This document shows, one piece after another, positions 10,325-20,109 of a stretch of 64,000 nucleotides of DNA. Made by a program: the position numbers and the translations under genes. Positions within the stretch are counted from its first letter, which is position 1. The number at the start of each line of letters is the position of its first letter. The DNA is taken from contig MU004236.1 of NCBI GenBank assembly GCA_010405405.1, forward strand, positions 186,001 through 250,000, written 5' to 3'. Under the pieces are notes generated by a model, which saw only the letters and a list, made by a program, of their open reading frames with translations, had not been told where the DNA came from and ran no database searches. The stretch comes from Microthyrium microscopicum. Taxonomy: Eukaryota > Ascomycota > Dothideomycetes > Microthyriales > Microthyriaceae.

Positions 10325-13300
10325 ATGCCCTGGCAACCCCTACCAGGCATCGCATTCGGCGTCTGCGTCTACCCTTTCCAACCCGCCGGATCTGCCGAAC
10401 TACCTCTACACATTGGCGATGAACTCTACGTTGTCGAACAAGGCGGAAAAGATGGTTCCTGGTACCGCGGATACCTAGTCGCTCCGCCATCCGTATTGGC
10501 GGGTTTAACAAGCGTCAAAGGACAGACTCTCGAGGCGCGCATATTTTCTGGCATATTTCCAAGATGTTGTGTCGAAATTCGCGAACTTTTGGTCGATGGA
10601 GAGCGTAGTGCGCCTGGTGCATTGAATGGCAATGAAAGTTTGGATGCCAATGAAGAGATCCCACCCGTTCCGGCGAATGGCGTCTTGACTCCATCGAACA
10701 GCGCTTCACCCGATGCAAGAGCAAGCTATGGTGCGAACAAGTCGCTAGCGAGATTGGATGCTCCTGGCGAGGGGACTAGCATCCCAGTGTCGCGTTTGCA
10801 CAAAGCTAAGAGCTTACGGCTCACCCAGCGCGTGTCAAGCCAAACCGTTCGATCGGACGCTCTGGCGCAGAATTTACCAATGTCGCCAATGTCAGTGATA
10901 TCCCGCGATCCGAACGCTCCCAGACCACCTGCGCCCTTGCCGGCACTCAAAGTTGGCGATGAAACGCAAACGTCTGCGCAGGAACCACTGGTAGATGAAA
11001 TCGCATCATGTCTAAGGGAGTGGTACACTGCGAAATTACACGAACTTTTACTGGCTAGGCGGTACACAACTTTGGATCGAATGGCTGTCTTGGTCAAGAG
11101 ATTGGACACTGTTCGACGACAACTTTTACATCGCGTACTCACGGATCAGGAATTAAGAGCACTACGAGAGAAGACTGTCTGGGATTTGGTGACCGGTAAC
11201 AAAATGCTATGTGGAGAAGTAATTGTGCGGGATCCTCTTCAAAATGGCAGGATACTTACTGCGGATGATTCTCCCATCGAGGTTACAAAGCTTCAGTCAA
11301 TGATGAGCTTACTGCACGAGAAGCCGGTCCACCACACGGATGAGCATATGCCGCATCATCTTCTGGTGCAGTTCCCGGGCTCATTTGGGGAACTCTCCAC
11401 GCCCAAAACTATTGCAGTTCATCTCTGCATCAAAACTCCAGGAGGCCAAATTTTACCCGTTTCCGAGGTTCACGCTATTAATATCTCCGCTACCACTGGC
11501 AGCGGATCAGAAAACACCATGAAGACCTTGTTCATTAATATTGGTTCGACAGATATCGGCGAAGGAGCAGGAGCAGGCTCAGTTCTTTTCGTCGCATTTA
11601 AAGTCATTGTCAATGAGCCACTCCGGGCTGCTCAGACACAAGCATTCCCTCGCGAAAGCACCTCGAGTAATGGAACCAACGACTCAAGGGCAGGACATGG
11701 AACTCTGAAAGGCCGAAGAAGTTTGATGTGGAGCAGAAGCGGAGATCGCGGCGTCACTAGTCCAAAGTCACCAGAAATGCGGACGATCGCCGAAGAGTCG
11801 AGGCCGAACACGAAGAGTGACAAGATGGTCAAGAGGACAGTTGCGGCCGCTGTGATTCGAGTTGATCATCTACTGCGCGAAGATGTGGAAAAGGAAGAAC
11901 AACTCACATTCTGGTCCTCGTCAACTTTCCCGGTGGAAGAAGGTGTTGAGGGCGAAGCTAAGTGGGATAATGTGCTAAAGGAAGTGCTTCCAAGTAATTC
12001 TGGCGAATACCGAAAATACCCATTCCCAAAAGCAGTCAAGGTTTTTGTCAAGCCATTCATGGATCTGGATGCGGATGCTCTAGTCAAGAAAACACCTACT
12101 CTACTACAACATATCAGTCAAACCCGGAAAATCGGCTTCATTGGCGCTCCAAGCAAGCAAAGAAGTGACATCTATTTGTCTCTTTCTGAGATTGTTATTC
12201 CACGGCACGCTTTTCTGGCACACCCAAAGAATGGAGCTGTACCCATGGGCGCACTTTCTGGGCAGGCAAATTTACAACTAACGCTCGAAGTACGGAGATC
12301 CAATGGCCACCGCATAGAAAACTGCATTTTCCCGTCCTGTAATAGCCAAGGACATACTGCGTGGCGTACAACAGCTTGCGAAAAGGGCGAGCCATGGAAT
12401 CTAACCATCCGACTGGCCATCAGTCCTGAAGATGTTCCTGGATCCCATATCGTCATGAGCGTAGCTGATCTACCCGGCTTCCCATTTGCGCTCTGCTGGA
12501 TGCCTCTGTGGAACGAAGGTGCTTTCATCGAAGATGGAGAGCATTCATTGTCGCTATATCAATATGACGAATACACATCAAGCATAATATCCGGGCGTGG
12601 CGCATATCTTGCGCTGCCCTGGCAAGCGATGAAGAACGATGACCACAACGGCGCAACCATGACGAGGCTGCAAGTTCGAACTTTTCTCTGCAGCACCAAG
12701 TATTCTCAAAATCCGACACTGTTAGGTGTTTTGAAATGGAAAGTTCAGCCTCCTGGAACTCTGCCAGGGCTGCTTAAGAAGTTCAGCTTTGTGCCAGAGA
12801 TTGAGATTGTAAAATTGCTGAATGAGGTTTTTGACGCTCTTTTCGAAATACTGGTGGATACTCAAGGCAGTGAAGAGTATGAAAGATTGGTCTTTACTGA
12901 TCTCGTCTTCGTTTTGGGTATTGTCCATGATCGAAGATTCAAGTTGGCTCCTCTTGTTGACAAGTACGCCGAGGAAAAGTTCCGATATCCAGTTGCTGGC
13001 TTGTGCTTAGTAAAAGCATTCATCCGGCTGCTTTCTACTCCGACTGATGCCGAATTCTCACAAACTCTTCGAGCAGCTTTCAAGGTCGCTAGACATCTGT
13101 TCAAGTTCATTGGCGCTGCCTGGAGCCATCAAGAGAGATCCGATCGCGAGAACAATCGAGGAAACCGGAAAAAGTTGGCTTTCTTGAAAGATGTGAGCGC
13201 TATTTTCGAAAGTCTGGAATCACTGATGAAGAACCCAAACCCGGTATTGATAGGCACCAAAACCTTGGTTGTTCAACATCTACACACATGGCTTCCAGAG

Positions 13301-16300
13301 CTTGTACCAATCATGCCAGCAGCAGACATCCTTCAAGTTGCCATCAGTTTTATAGACTCCTGCAATAACGTCAAAGGAAAACTAATCCTGTACAAGCTGA
13401 TCTTGATCATCAATCTTAGCAATATCGATGCCATCGATTATCCAGAACACAGACGCAATCTCCGAGTCAAGACTGTAAGATGGCTCTCAGACTACTGGGG
13501 CAAGACGGAAGACTACAGCGAACAGTGGAAAGAACAAGTTCGGTTATGTTGTTCAGTCATCGCCTCCCAGCTTAACGAGCTGGGGGATGAGGGCTATGAA
13601 TATATTCCTAAGCTCATCGATTCGTATCGGGTCATTCAGATATCTGATCGACCTGCGAAGAAACAACTCTCCCTCCTCTTTCCAACGGCTTATCCATTTC
13701 CCTCTCGGCCAATTCAAGAGACGACGGAATTTGACGAAGCATTGGCAGAAATTGCAGCTGTTCTAGCTGGAATCACTAGTCTTCCAACTGGCATTCATCT
13801 TGACATGCCGCTCACGGACAAGGCAGAATTCCTATTCAGTGCGCTACAGATGTATATCTCTGTTCTCGACGGCGAAGCTTATCCACAATCATGGCTCAGT
13901 GTCCACATCTATCATCATAAATCGACCATGCGTAGCTTGGAGAAATTGTCGAGTATTTTGATCGACTCATTCCTTCCCCATCCCGATGACGCTGAGATGT
14001 TCGACACCAATCTGTGGAGAACCTTCTTTGATGCCCTTCTTAAATTGGTTGGCAGCGAGTCCCTCGCGCTGGAGACATTCCCTGAGCAAAAACGCAGAGC
14101 AGTCTGGAAAATCGCTGGGGATGTTCGAGAGCAAGGCGCTGATTTACTCCGCCGGACTTGGGAAGCCATTGGCTGGGAGACCAGCCCTGAAGACAAGGAA
14201 AAGTACGGTCTTGAAAAGCTGGGTGGATATCAAGTACAATACGTACCTGGATTGGTTGGTCCCATTGTGGAGTTGTGTCTCAGTGTTCACGATAGCTTGA
14301 GACGAGTCGCCATCCAAGTTCTCCAGACAATGATCATTAGTGAGTGGACGTTGAACCGCGATTTGACATTACCGGAAGCCGAAATTATCGAATGCCTCGA
14401 CAAGCTTTTTAAGAGGAAGACAATCAACGAAAATGTCATGCAGAAGCAATTTCTCGCAGAACTTCTTGAGCTTTTCAGACCTCTGGCCGAGCGAACGCAG
14501 GATGATGAGCTGCTGGATGCTGTGAAGAACCTTATTGCGACTATTGATGAGCTTCTTGATCATCTCATTGCTGTGCACGCCTCGGATGGAACAAGTGAAG
14601 CAGTTAAGCTTATGGAGACATTGCATCTCATGGAATTCCTCAAGAATATGCAAAAGGTCGACATCTTCATCGGGTATGTTCATAAGCTGGCCGATATTCA
14701 AGCAATCGCAGGCAATTGTACTGAAGCTGGTCTCGCATTACGCCTTCACGCCGACTTGTACGAGTGGGATCCTTCATCAGTTGTGGAACCATTAGAAGAT
14801 CCACATTTCCCATCACAGACGTCTTTCGAGCGGAAAGAGCAGCTCTACTTCCAAATGATTAAGCTCTATGAGGATGGACAGTCCTGGGACAATGCTTTGG
14901 GTAGCTACATGGAACTCGCCGATCAATATGAGCACAACATCTTCGACTTTGCCAAATTAGCTAGAGCACAACGAGCCATGGCAACAATTTACGAGGGTAT
15001 CAGTCGTGGTCAGCGAGACAATCCAAGATACTTCAGGGTCGTATTCCACGGTCTTGGTTTCCCTGTCACTCTTCGGGACAAGGAATTCATCTACCAAGGT
15101 CTTGCTACGGACCGCATGGCATCATTCCTTGATCGTATGCAGCGCTCATATCCTAATGCTTCTGTTCAAAGCGGTGGTGCCGGTGGAGTCTCGGGATATG
15201 ACGAGGGACAATCTGTGCATGTCTACCCAGTCACTGCGCAAAAAGACATCAATCATCCCATCTATCGTCGGGCAAAGGTTCAGCAATCGGTTCGAGACTA
15301 CTATCTTTTGTCGAGACCGCATCAGTTTGCTTCATCATCCAGGCGGAAGCCAAGTGATGGTGCAGTCAAGGATCAATCCGTTGAAAAGACGATATTTACC
15401 ACGGCTGAGGCGTTCCCGACAATACTCAAGAAAACGGAGATTGTTGAAATGACCACCATCTCCCTCTCTCCTCTTCAAAGCGCTATTGAACGCACCACTC
15501 GCAAGACAGCAGAATTGGCTGCTTTCGAGAAGCGTCTCACTGCTGGCGAAGACACCGCTGCTCGTGAAGCCTTGACCACAGCTCTGGAGTTTGCAGTCGA
15601 TCCATCTAGCCCATCGAGCGTCGCAAACTACAGACCCATGCTCGAGGACGAATCTGAACAAGACAAGAAGCACAAACAGCGTGATTCTCACACCGATAAC
15701 GAGGACTCGGAAGACAGCGATGAAGAAGATGAAGATGAAGAGGACGATGAACCAAAACCACTCTCTCCCCTCCAACACGCCCTCAAGATTGCCCTTTTAG
15801 ACCATGCTCTCACCATCAAGCGCTGTCTCGCCCATTTCCAACGGACCGCACACCAAGCCACCCGTGCCGATCTATCACAACGTAAGTCCCTCCCAATATC
15901 TCCAATCCTCCCCACTGCTAACTCACATCTAGGCTTCGAAACAACCTTCGCCCCAGAACTCGCCAGTCTCTCCGGCCCACCCGGAACCTCCGACCCCGTC
16001 GAATCAACCTCCTGGGCCGCCGCCAACCACGGCCCCACCCCACCACGCAGCGGCACCATCTCACCCGCCTTCCAAAATCCCCGCCACGCAAACCCCCTCC
16101 ACAAATCAAAAAGCAGCGGCAAAAAGTCTCCCGCCCGCACGCGCAGTGAGAATAAACACCGTCTTAGCTACATCTTTACGAAACGTGCTTCTACTGCTGG
16201 TGCTGATGATGCCCCTGAAGCTGTCAATGGTGGTGGTGATTATAGACAGCACCTTGACAGTGGGGAGGGCGAGGCTAGTCATGCGGGCGCGGCGGATGAT

Positions 16301-16456
16301 CGTCCGTCCACGAGACAGAGTACGGAGAGTACGAGTGAGAGTGTGAGATCGAGGGTGGGGAGTGTTAAGAAGAGGTTGAGTTTATTGGGGATGGGCATGC
16401 AGAAGAAGCCGAGTAAGGCTAGTGTTATGGGGAATGATGTTGTTAGGGAGGAGTGA
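10325..16456 (+). CDS. DCK1: DOCK-family guanine nucleotide exchange factor
   Basis: Large cytoplasmic GEF for Rho/Rac-type GTPases (yeast Dck1 acts with Lmo1 on Rho5). Two exons, 10325-15881 and 15933-16456, give about 2026 residues. Order: SH3 domain at about 8-95 (FGVCVYPFQPAGSAELPLHI, SWYRGYLV); DOCK N-terminal region to about 550; DHR-1/C2 lipid-binding domain at about 610-790 (DIYLSLSEIVIP, EPWNLTIRLAI); long helical ARM-like middle; DHR-2 catalytic region at about 1450-1860 with RYFRVVFHGLGFP, KDINHPIYRRAKVQQ and LSPLQSAIERTTRKTAEL. An acidic Asp/Glu-rich insert lies near 1800, and the last ~200 residues are Ser/Pro/Arg-rich and disordered. The single intron (GTAAGT ... GCTAAC ... TCTAG, 51 nt) is in frame without stops, so it could be missed or retained; removing it changes only 17 residues in the loop before the tail. 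Confidence 0.95.
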   Translation: MPWQPLPGIAFGVCVYPFQPAGSAELPLHIGDELYVVEQGGKDGSWYRGYLVAPPSVLAGLTSVKGQTLEARIFSGIFPRCCVEIRELLVDGERSAPGALNGNESLDANEEIPPVPANGVLTPSNSASPDARASYGANKSLARLDAPGEGTSIPVSRLHKAKSLRLTQRVSSQTVRSDALAQNLPMSPMSVISRDPNAPRPPAPLPALKVGDETQTSAQEPLVDEIASCLREWYTAKLHELLLARRYTTLDRMAVLVKRLDTVRRQLLHRVLTDQELRALREKTVWDLVTGNKMLCGEVIVRDPLQNGRILTADDSPIEVTKLQSMMSLLHEKPVHHTDEHMPHHLLVQFPGSFGELSTPKTIAVHLCIKTPGGQILPVSEVHAINISATTGSGSENTMKTLFINIGSTDIGEGAGAGSVLFVAFKVIVNEPLRAAQTQAFPRESTSSNGTNDSRAGHGTLKGRRSLMWSRSGDRGVTSPKSPEMRTIAEESRPNTKSDKMVKRTVAAAVIRVDHLLREDVEKEEQLTFWSSSTFPVEEGVEGEAKWDNVLKEVLPSNSGEYRKYPFPKAVKVFVKPFMDLDADALVKKTPTLLQHISQTRKIGFIGAPSKQRSDIYLSLSEIVIPRHAFLAHPKNGAVPMGALSGQANLQLTLEVRRSNGHRIENCIFPSCNSQGHTAWRTTACEKGEPWNLTIRLAISPEDVPGSHIVMSVADLPGFPFALCWMPLWNEGAFIEDGEHSLSLYQYDEYTSSIISGRGAYLALPWQAMKNDDHNGATMTRLQVRTFLCSTKYSQNPTLLGVLKWKVQPPGTLPGLLKKFSFVPEIEIVKLLNEVFDALFEILVDTQGSEEYERLVFTDLVFVLGIVHDRRFKLAPLVDKYAEEKFRYPVAGLCLVKAFIRLLSTPTDAEFSQTLRAAFKVARHLFKFIGAAWSHQERSDRENNRGNRKKLAFLKDVSAIFESLESLMKNPNPVLIGTKTLVVQHLHTWLPELVPIMPAADILQVAISFIDSCNNVKGKLILYKLILIINLSNIDAIDYPEHRRNLRVKTVRWLSDYWGKTEDYSEQWKEQVRLCCSVIASQLNELGDEGYEYIPKLIDSYRVIQISDRPAKKQLSLLFPTAYPFPSRPIQETTEFDEALAEIAAVLAGITSLPTGIHLDMPLTDKAEFLFSALQMYISVLDGEAYPQSWLSVHIYHHKSTMRSLEKLSSILIDSFLPHPDDAEMFDTNLWRTFFDALLKLVGSESLALETFPEQKRRAVWKIAGDVREQGADLLRRTWEAIGWETSPEDKEKYGLEKLGGYQVQYVPGLVGPIVELCLSVHDSLRRVAIQVLQTMIISEWTLNRDLTLPEAEIIECLDKLFKRKTINENVMQKQFLAELLELFRPLAERTQDDELLDAVKNLIATIDELLDHLIAVHASDGTSEAVKLMETLHLMEFLKNMQKVDIFIGYVHKLADIQAIAGNCTEAGLALRLHADLYEWDPSSVVEPLEDPHFPSQTSFERKEQLYFQMIKLYEDGQSWDNALGSYMELADQYEHNIFDFAKLARAQRAMATIYEGISRGQRDNPRYFRVVFHGLGFPVTLRDKEFIYQGLATDRMASFLDRMQRSYPNASVQSGGAGGVSGYDEGQSVHVYPVTAQKDINHPIYRRAKVQQSVRDYYLLSRPHQFASSSRRKPSDGAVKDQSVEKTIFTTAEAFPTILKKTEIVEMTTISLSPLQSAIERTTRKTAELAAFEKRLTAGEDTAAREALTTALEFAVDPSSPSSVANYRPMLEDESEQDKKHKQRDSHTDNEDSEDSDEEDEDEEDDEPKPLSPLQHALKIALLDHALTIKRCLAHFQRTAHQATRADLSQRKSLPISPILPTANSHLGFETTFAPELASLSGPPGTSDPVESTSWAAANHGPTPPRSGTISPAFQNPRHANPLHKSKSSGKKSPARTRSENKHRLSYIFTKRASTAGADDAPEAVNGGGDYRQHLDSGEGEASHAGAADDRPSTRQSTESTSESVRSRVGSVKKRLSLLGMGMQKKPSKASVMGNDVVREE

Positions 16457-16846
16457 ACAGAGTCATGGTAGCGAACAGTGAACGAAGAGAACAGATTCGG
16501 GGTAGAGAACAGTCTCCAAGGGGAATAGAGTCAATGGAGACTATAGGAGTGTGGGAAGGACGCTTTTTTGGATTGTGTGGGCTCGTATTTGTTCTTATTT
16601 TGCATATTATTCAGCCAGCGACCAAAATGCTGTGTTTTCTTTATATGGGATGAGAGTTAGTTTTTGGGATCGGAGGAGGACATAGCGATCTTTTATACTG
16701 TAATGCTGTGTGAGGCAAGGCAGAGTGGAGTTTGTTCATTCTTATATATCCCGGTATATCTTAGTCTCTCTTGTTGTTATAGTGTTTGGTTGTAATTACA
16801 TAGTAGCTAGCCATGGATGTTTTCAACTCACGGCTTTGTCTGCGTA
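16457..16846. other. Short intergenic region between convergent genes
   Basis: Separates the 3' ends of the DOCK gene and the PLD-ankyrin gene. No gene or repeat seen; presumably both 3' UTRs. Confidence 0.45.
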
Positions 16847-18778
16847 CTAAGCTTCCCAGCTAATCCGTATGGGTCTTCCAGGGTCAAGATACGTATCTTC
16901 GAAGGTGATTTTGCAGTCCACAACCTTTGGGTCTCTTCTCTGTCCGGGCTTCCATTCAGCAGCTGGCGGATTTGGCTTAGGTTTGTCCTTGAGAGCATCG
17001 TATTCACGACCTAGTTCCTTGATGCATTCGCAGTGTTCTCCGGGTTGTTTACCTTGACCATCAGTAGCACTAAGCTTTCCACCGGATAGTATGGTCTCCC
17101 ACATTATCAGCAATTGTGCAGATTTCCGCTGTTTATAGTGGCTCTTTTTGATCCGCTGTGTATGAACACATGTCTCACAATCCATTGCCAAGATATGCAA
17201 AGCTGTCCGACCTCTCTCGTCCACCAAAGTTGGATCCGCACCGTGGCAGAGAATCAATCTCATGAGATTATACCCAGAACGCCAAAGTCTGCTTTTTGAA
17301 GCCATGCCAAGCAATGCACTGCCAAAGGCTGTTTCCTCGCTGGGCCCGATGTCAAAGAATGGCATTGTTAGATTCGGATTGCTGCCAAAGTTGAGGAGTA
17401 CGTGCGCTGAACTAATGTTGATAAAGTTCCAATAAGCGAGAGCGAAGTATAGAGGAGTTGTATATGTCTGAGAGAAACTTGCACCAAGCATAGAACTCGC
17501 GGCCGCTCGAGAGCCACTGTACATTTCAAAAGCTTGTTCGTCGAGAATTGCCAATAACGCTTCCTCGCCATGATCCGACCGTGCCGTGTGTAATACATGC
17601 TTTAATGCATCTCCATCTCTGTCTTTTAGCGCGCGGGCAACTTTGCCTTCGATCGTTTCCGAGTCAACGACGGGATAATATTGAATTCCTGCAGGGTCGC
17701 GTCCACATAAAAGGATATTTTGAGCCTGAAGGAATAAGTCCTTGTCAGCAGGCTTCATTTTCTTGGGTTCTCGCACATCATCTTCCAATACTTCCCCTGC
17801 CTCATCGTCAGACTCTTTTCTCTTGGCCGCTCGGATATTACCCTGCGATGATTGCTTTGACTCTTGTTTGGGCCGGGAACTGGATCGTGGATGGCGAGTT
17901 CTTCGGTCTTTTACTTCTTGGAGAGCGGCTTTCAATCTATCCGTCTTATTCTTCGCCGCCTTGGTCGCTTTTTCTGCCGCTTGCTTTGCCTTTTCTGCGT
18001 CCTGGTTGGCCTGTTTGGCGGCTAGGAGCAGTTCTTTGATGCCAGGCTCGTCCAGTATGCTCTCATCGAGTTCATCAAGCTCGCCCAAAGCCTTCATCAA
18101 GAGTTTCTGTATCTCTTCTTCAGACTCCACGAATCCAGGGCCAACATCAAGGAAACTTTCCGGTTGAAAGCGCTGCATCGACGCGGTTGGATCCCAGTAC
18201 ATCTCAAATTCACTCGTAAACTGGGACACCATTAAACGCCCATCCTCGGTATCGCAGTCGAGGCGAATGTTCCACTCGACGCCTTGCGTGATCGCTGACT
18301 TGGAGATGTTCGATGAGCCCACGTAAGCGACATGGCAATTGTTATTCATCCGAAATATCCATGCTTTAGCATGGAACGTGGGCCAATTTGGCTTGAAAAC
18401 TTTGATTTGCACATTCTCCAGCAGCGAAAGGCTCCAAATTGCTGCAGCGTCAGAAATGCCGAGTTGCATTGTGGTGAGTATTCGAACATGAACACCGCGG
18501 GCGACTGCTCCTTTGAGGTTCTCAATGAGGATATCGACACCTGTCTGCTTGATATAGGAGCATATGATATCGAGACTTTGGAGGCCGTGAGACCCCAGAT
18601 CTGGTTTTAGGTAATCTTCGTACAAGTTCTTGGTGATGAGAACACGCCGGGTCTCAATCGGCGTTCCCTGCGTTGCAAGTGGTGAGGGTTTTGCTATAGA
18701 CACCATCTCCACGGAATCGTTGCTAATGGGTACTATTGCGTATTGGGGATTTTCGAAAGAATTTTTAGTATCAAGCAA
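16847..18778 (-). CDS. PLD-type nuclease domain / coiled coil / ankyrin protein
   Basis: Single exon, 643 residues. Residues about 40-215 look like a single HKD (phospholipase D superfamily) domain of the nuclease type: TFHAKAWIF (H136, K138) followed by HVAYVGSSNISKSAI (GSSN at 154-157). This arrangement is seen in restriction-type and DNA-processing PLD nucleases rather than in lipid hydrolases. Residues about 250-300 form an Ala/Lys-rich coiled coil (AAKQANQDAEKAKQAAEKAT). Two basic clusters (AAKRKE, REPKKMKP) could be nuclear localisation signals. Residues about 420-600 contain degenerate ankyrin-type repeats (LCHGADPTLVDERGRTALHI). Catalytic H and K and the downstream Ser/Asn are present; a second HKD is absent, so activity would need a dimer, as is known for single-HKD nucleases. 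The biological role is unknown. Confidence 0.85.
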   Translation of the reverse strand: MLDTKNSFENPQYAIVPISNDSVEMVSIAKPSPLATQGTPIETRRVLITKNLYEDYLKPDLGSHGLQSLDIICSYIKQTGVDILIENLKGAVARGVHVRILTTMQLGISDAAAIWSLSLLENVQIKVFKPNWPTFHAKAWIFRMNNNCHVAYVGSSNISKSAITQGVEWNIRLDCDTEDGRLMVSQFTSEFEMYWDPTASMQRFQPESFLDVGPGFVESEEEIQKLLMKALGELDELDESILDEPGIKELLLAAKQANQDAEKAKQAAEKATKAAKNKTDRLKAALQEVKDRRTRHPRSSSRPKQESKQSSQGNIRAAKRKESDDEAGEVLEDDVREPKKMKPADKDLFLQAQNILLCGRDPAGIQYYPVVDSETIEGKVARALKDRDGDALKHVLHTARSDHGEEALLAILDEQAFEMYSGSRAAASSMLGASFSQTYTTPLYFALAYWNFINISSAHVLLNFGSNPNLTMPFFDIGPSEETAFGSALLGMASKSRLWRSGYNLMRLILCHGADPTLVDERGRTALHILAMDCETCVHTQRIKKSHYKQRKSAQLLIMWETILSGGKLSATDGQGKQPGEHCECIKELGREYDALKDKPKPNPPAAEWKPGQRRDPKVVDCKITFEDTYLDPGRPIRISWEA

Positions 18779-19683
18779 TGCACGTTGTGGACTTTGGAGC
18801 TGATTCTGTAGACCTTGATTTCGGCCTCAAGATATCGGAGATGATGCGGTAAGATTGAATAGATTCTTGCGAGGAAGATACAGTAAAGCATTAAGTACCA
18901 TGGATAATGCCGAATCTACCTGTGTTGGGCTTCACCTATAAACTATAACTGTGACGGTAGAACAGAGAGTCTTAGCGCTCAGAGTTTGATATCAATTTGA
19001 GCGCTCAGTACTTGAGATCAGTCCAGCGATCGGTGTTGGGTCAAAATAAGGAAGCACCGTCCCATGATACTTCGAAAAAGGAGAAGTAAGTTGAATTTAG
19101 TAGCTACGAACAACGTTCACAAACTCTCAGGGGTAGAGAAGACTCGCTCAAGTGGTTCTCACCATTGTTCAACTCACCTGGTCATGCTTTCAATCATACA
19201 CTGGACTACTTCATACCATCAGTGGAAATGGAAGGCGACTGTACCTGCTACAATTGTCTTGAAGTGTTATCGCTAGTTTGTCTCCATGGCGAAGAGAACA
19301 GAAAGAACCCGAAGGATTTGTAGCGCAACGGTACTGCATTTTGGGTACGTATGGCTGTGTGGCAATATAAAACCGCTATGATGAACTGGGGGCTCAAGGA
19401 GGTACAAAACATCAAATACTTGAGATGAGAACCGTAGTATGCTACCAGGCCATGTATTACAAGCCAATTTCCTACACACCGTATTCTAGTAAGGTGAATA
19501 ATTTCCAATCCATATACCGCCTCATGTCTTGAAGTACAGTTCATATTATGACACCTAGATAAGCACGCCATGAAAAGATATGTCAATATGAACATGTCCT
19601 TGAACAAGTCAGTTTTCTACCAAAGCTCTTTCCTACCAAGGCTCCTTCCTCTTCTAGTCATCACCAATCCCTCAATACCTAAC
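18779..19683. other. Intergenic
   Basis: Upstream of the PLD-ankyrin gene and downstream of a leftward secreted-protein gene. Two copies of the palindromic word GAGCGCTCAG-like lie 27 bp apart near 18.97-19.01 kb, a possible regulatory repeat for the PLD gene. No gene supported. Confidence 0.4.
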
Positions 19684-20109
19684 CTATCCCTCCAAACTAG
19701 TCAACCGATACTCATTCCCACCCCTCAACGGCTTCCCCTGACCCCCCGGAATCCCAACAAACTGACACTGACCCACACTATCCCTCGTCGCCACACTAAA
19801 CTTGATCGCCGAGCCAAAATCACACGCATCGCCATCCGCCGCACTGCCCACCTGGAGCGCAGTGTTCGTGCCAATGAATTGGTCGTCAATCTCGTCAATC
19901 AACAGAGATGAGTAGCTGTCGCTAGGGAAGCTGTAGCATCCGTGGTCCCCGTAGACGGTGCGGGTGTAGATGGTGGGTGGCACGGTGGTGGTGCAGTTGT
20001 TGTCGGAGAAGAATATCACGTTGATGGATGGGCCGGAGTCCCGTTTGGTTATGGGGGTTGCGAGGGCGGTTGTTGCTAGGAGGGCGGATAGGAGGGCTGG
20101 GGTATACAT
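19684..20109 (-). CDS. Small secreted protein with Lys-Arg cleavage site (141 aa)
   Basis: Single exon. Signal peptide at residues 1-18 (MYTPALLSALLATTALAT), then PITKRDSGP, a Kex2-type Lys-Arg site that would release a mature protein of about 118 residues. The mature part has four Cys (NNCTTT, HGCYSF, DACDFG, GQCQFVG), enough for two disulfides, and is acidic. The ending GGNEYRLTSLEG and the segment YSSLLIDEIDDQF look conserved-protein-like, but I do not recognise a family. Its codon use has many C-ending codons like a real gene. Likely a secreted cell-surface or effector-type protein. Confidence 0.8.
   Translation of the reverse strand: MYTPALLSALLATTALATPITKRDSGPSINVIFFSDNNCTTTVPPTIYTRTVYGDHGCYSFPSDSYSSLLIDEIDDQFIGTNTALQVGSAADGDACDFGSAIKFSVATRDSVGQCQFVGIPGGQGKPLRGGNEYRLTSLEG

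Noticed and set aside
15335-16140. Long leftward frames of about 150 codons
   Set aside because: Antisense to the DOCK gene tail; Ser/Arg low complexity with no domain.
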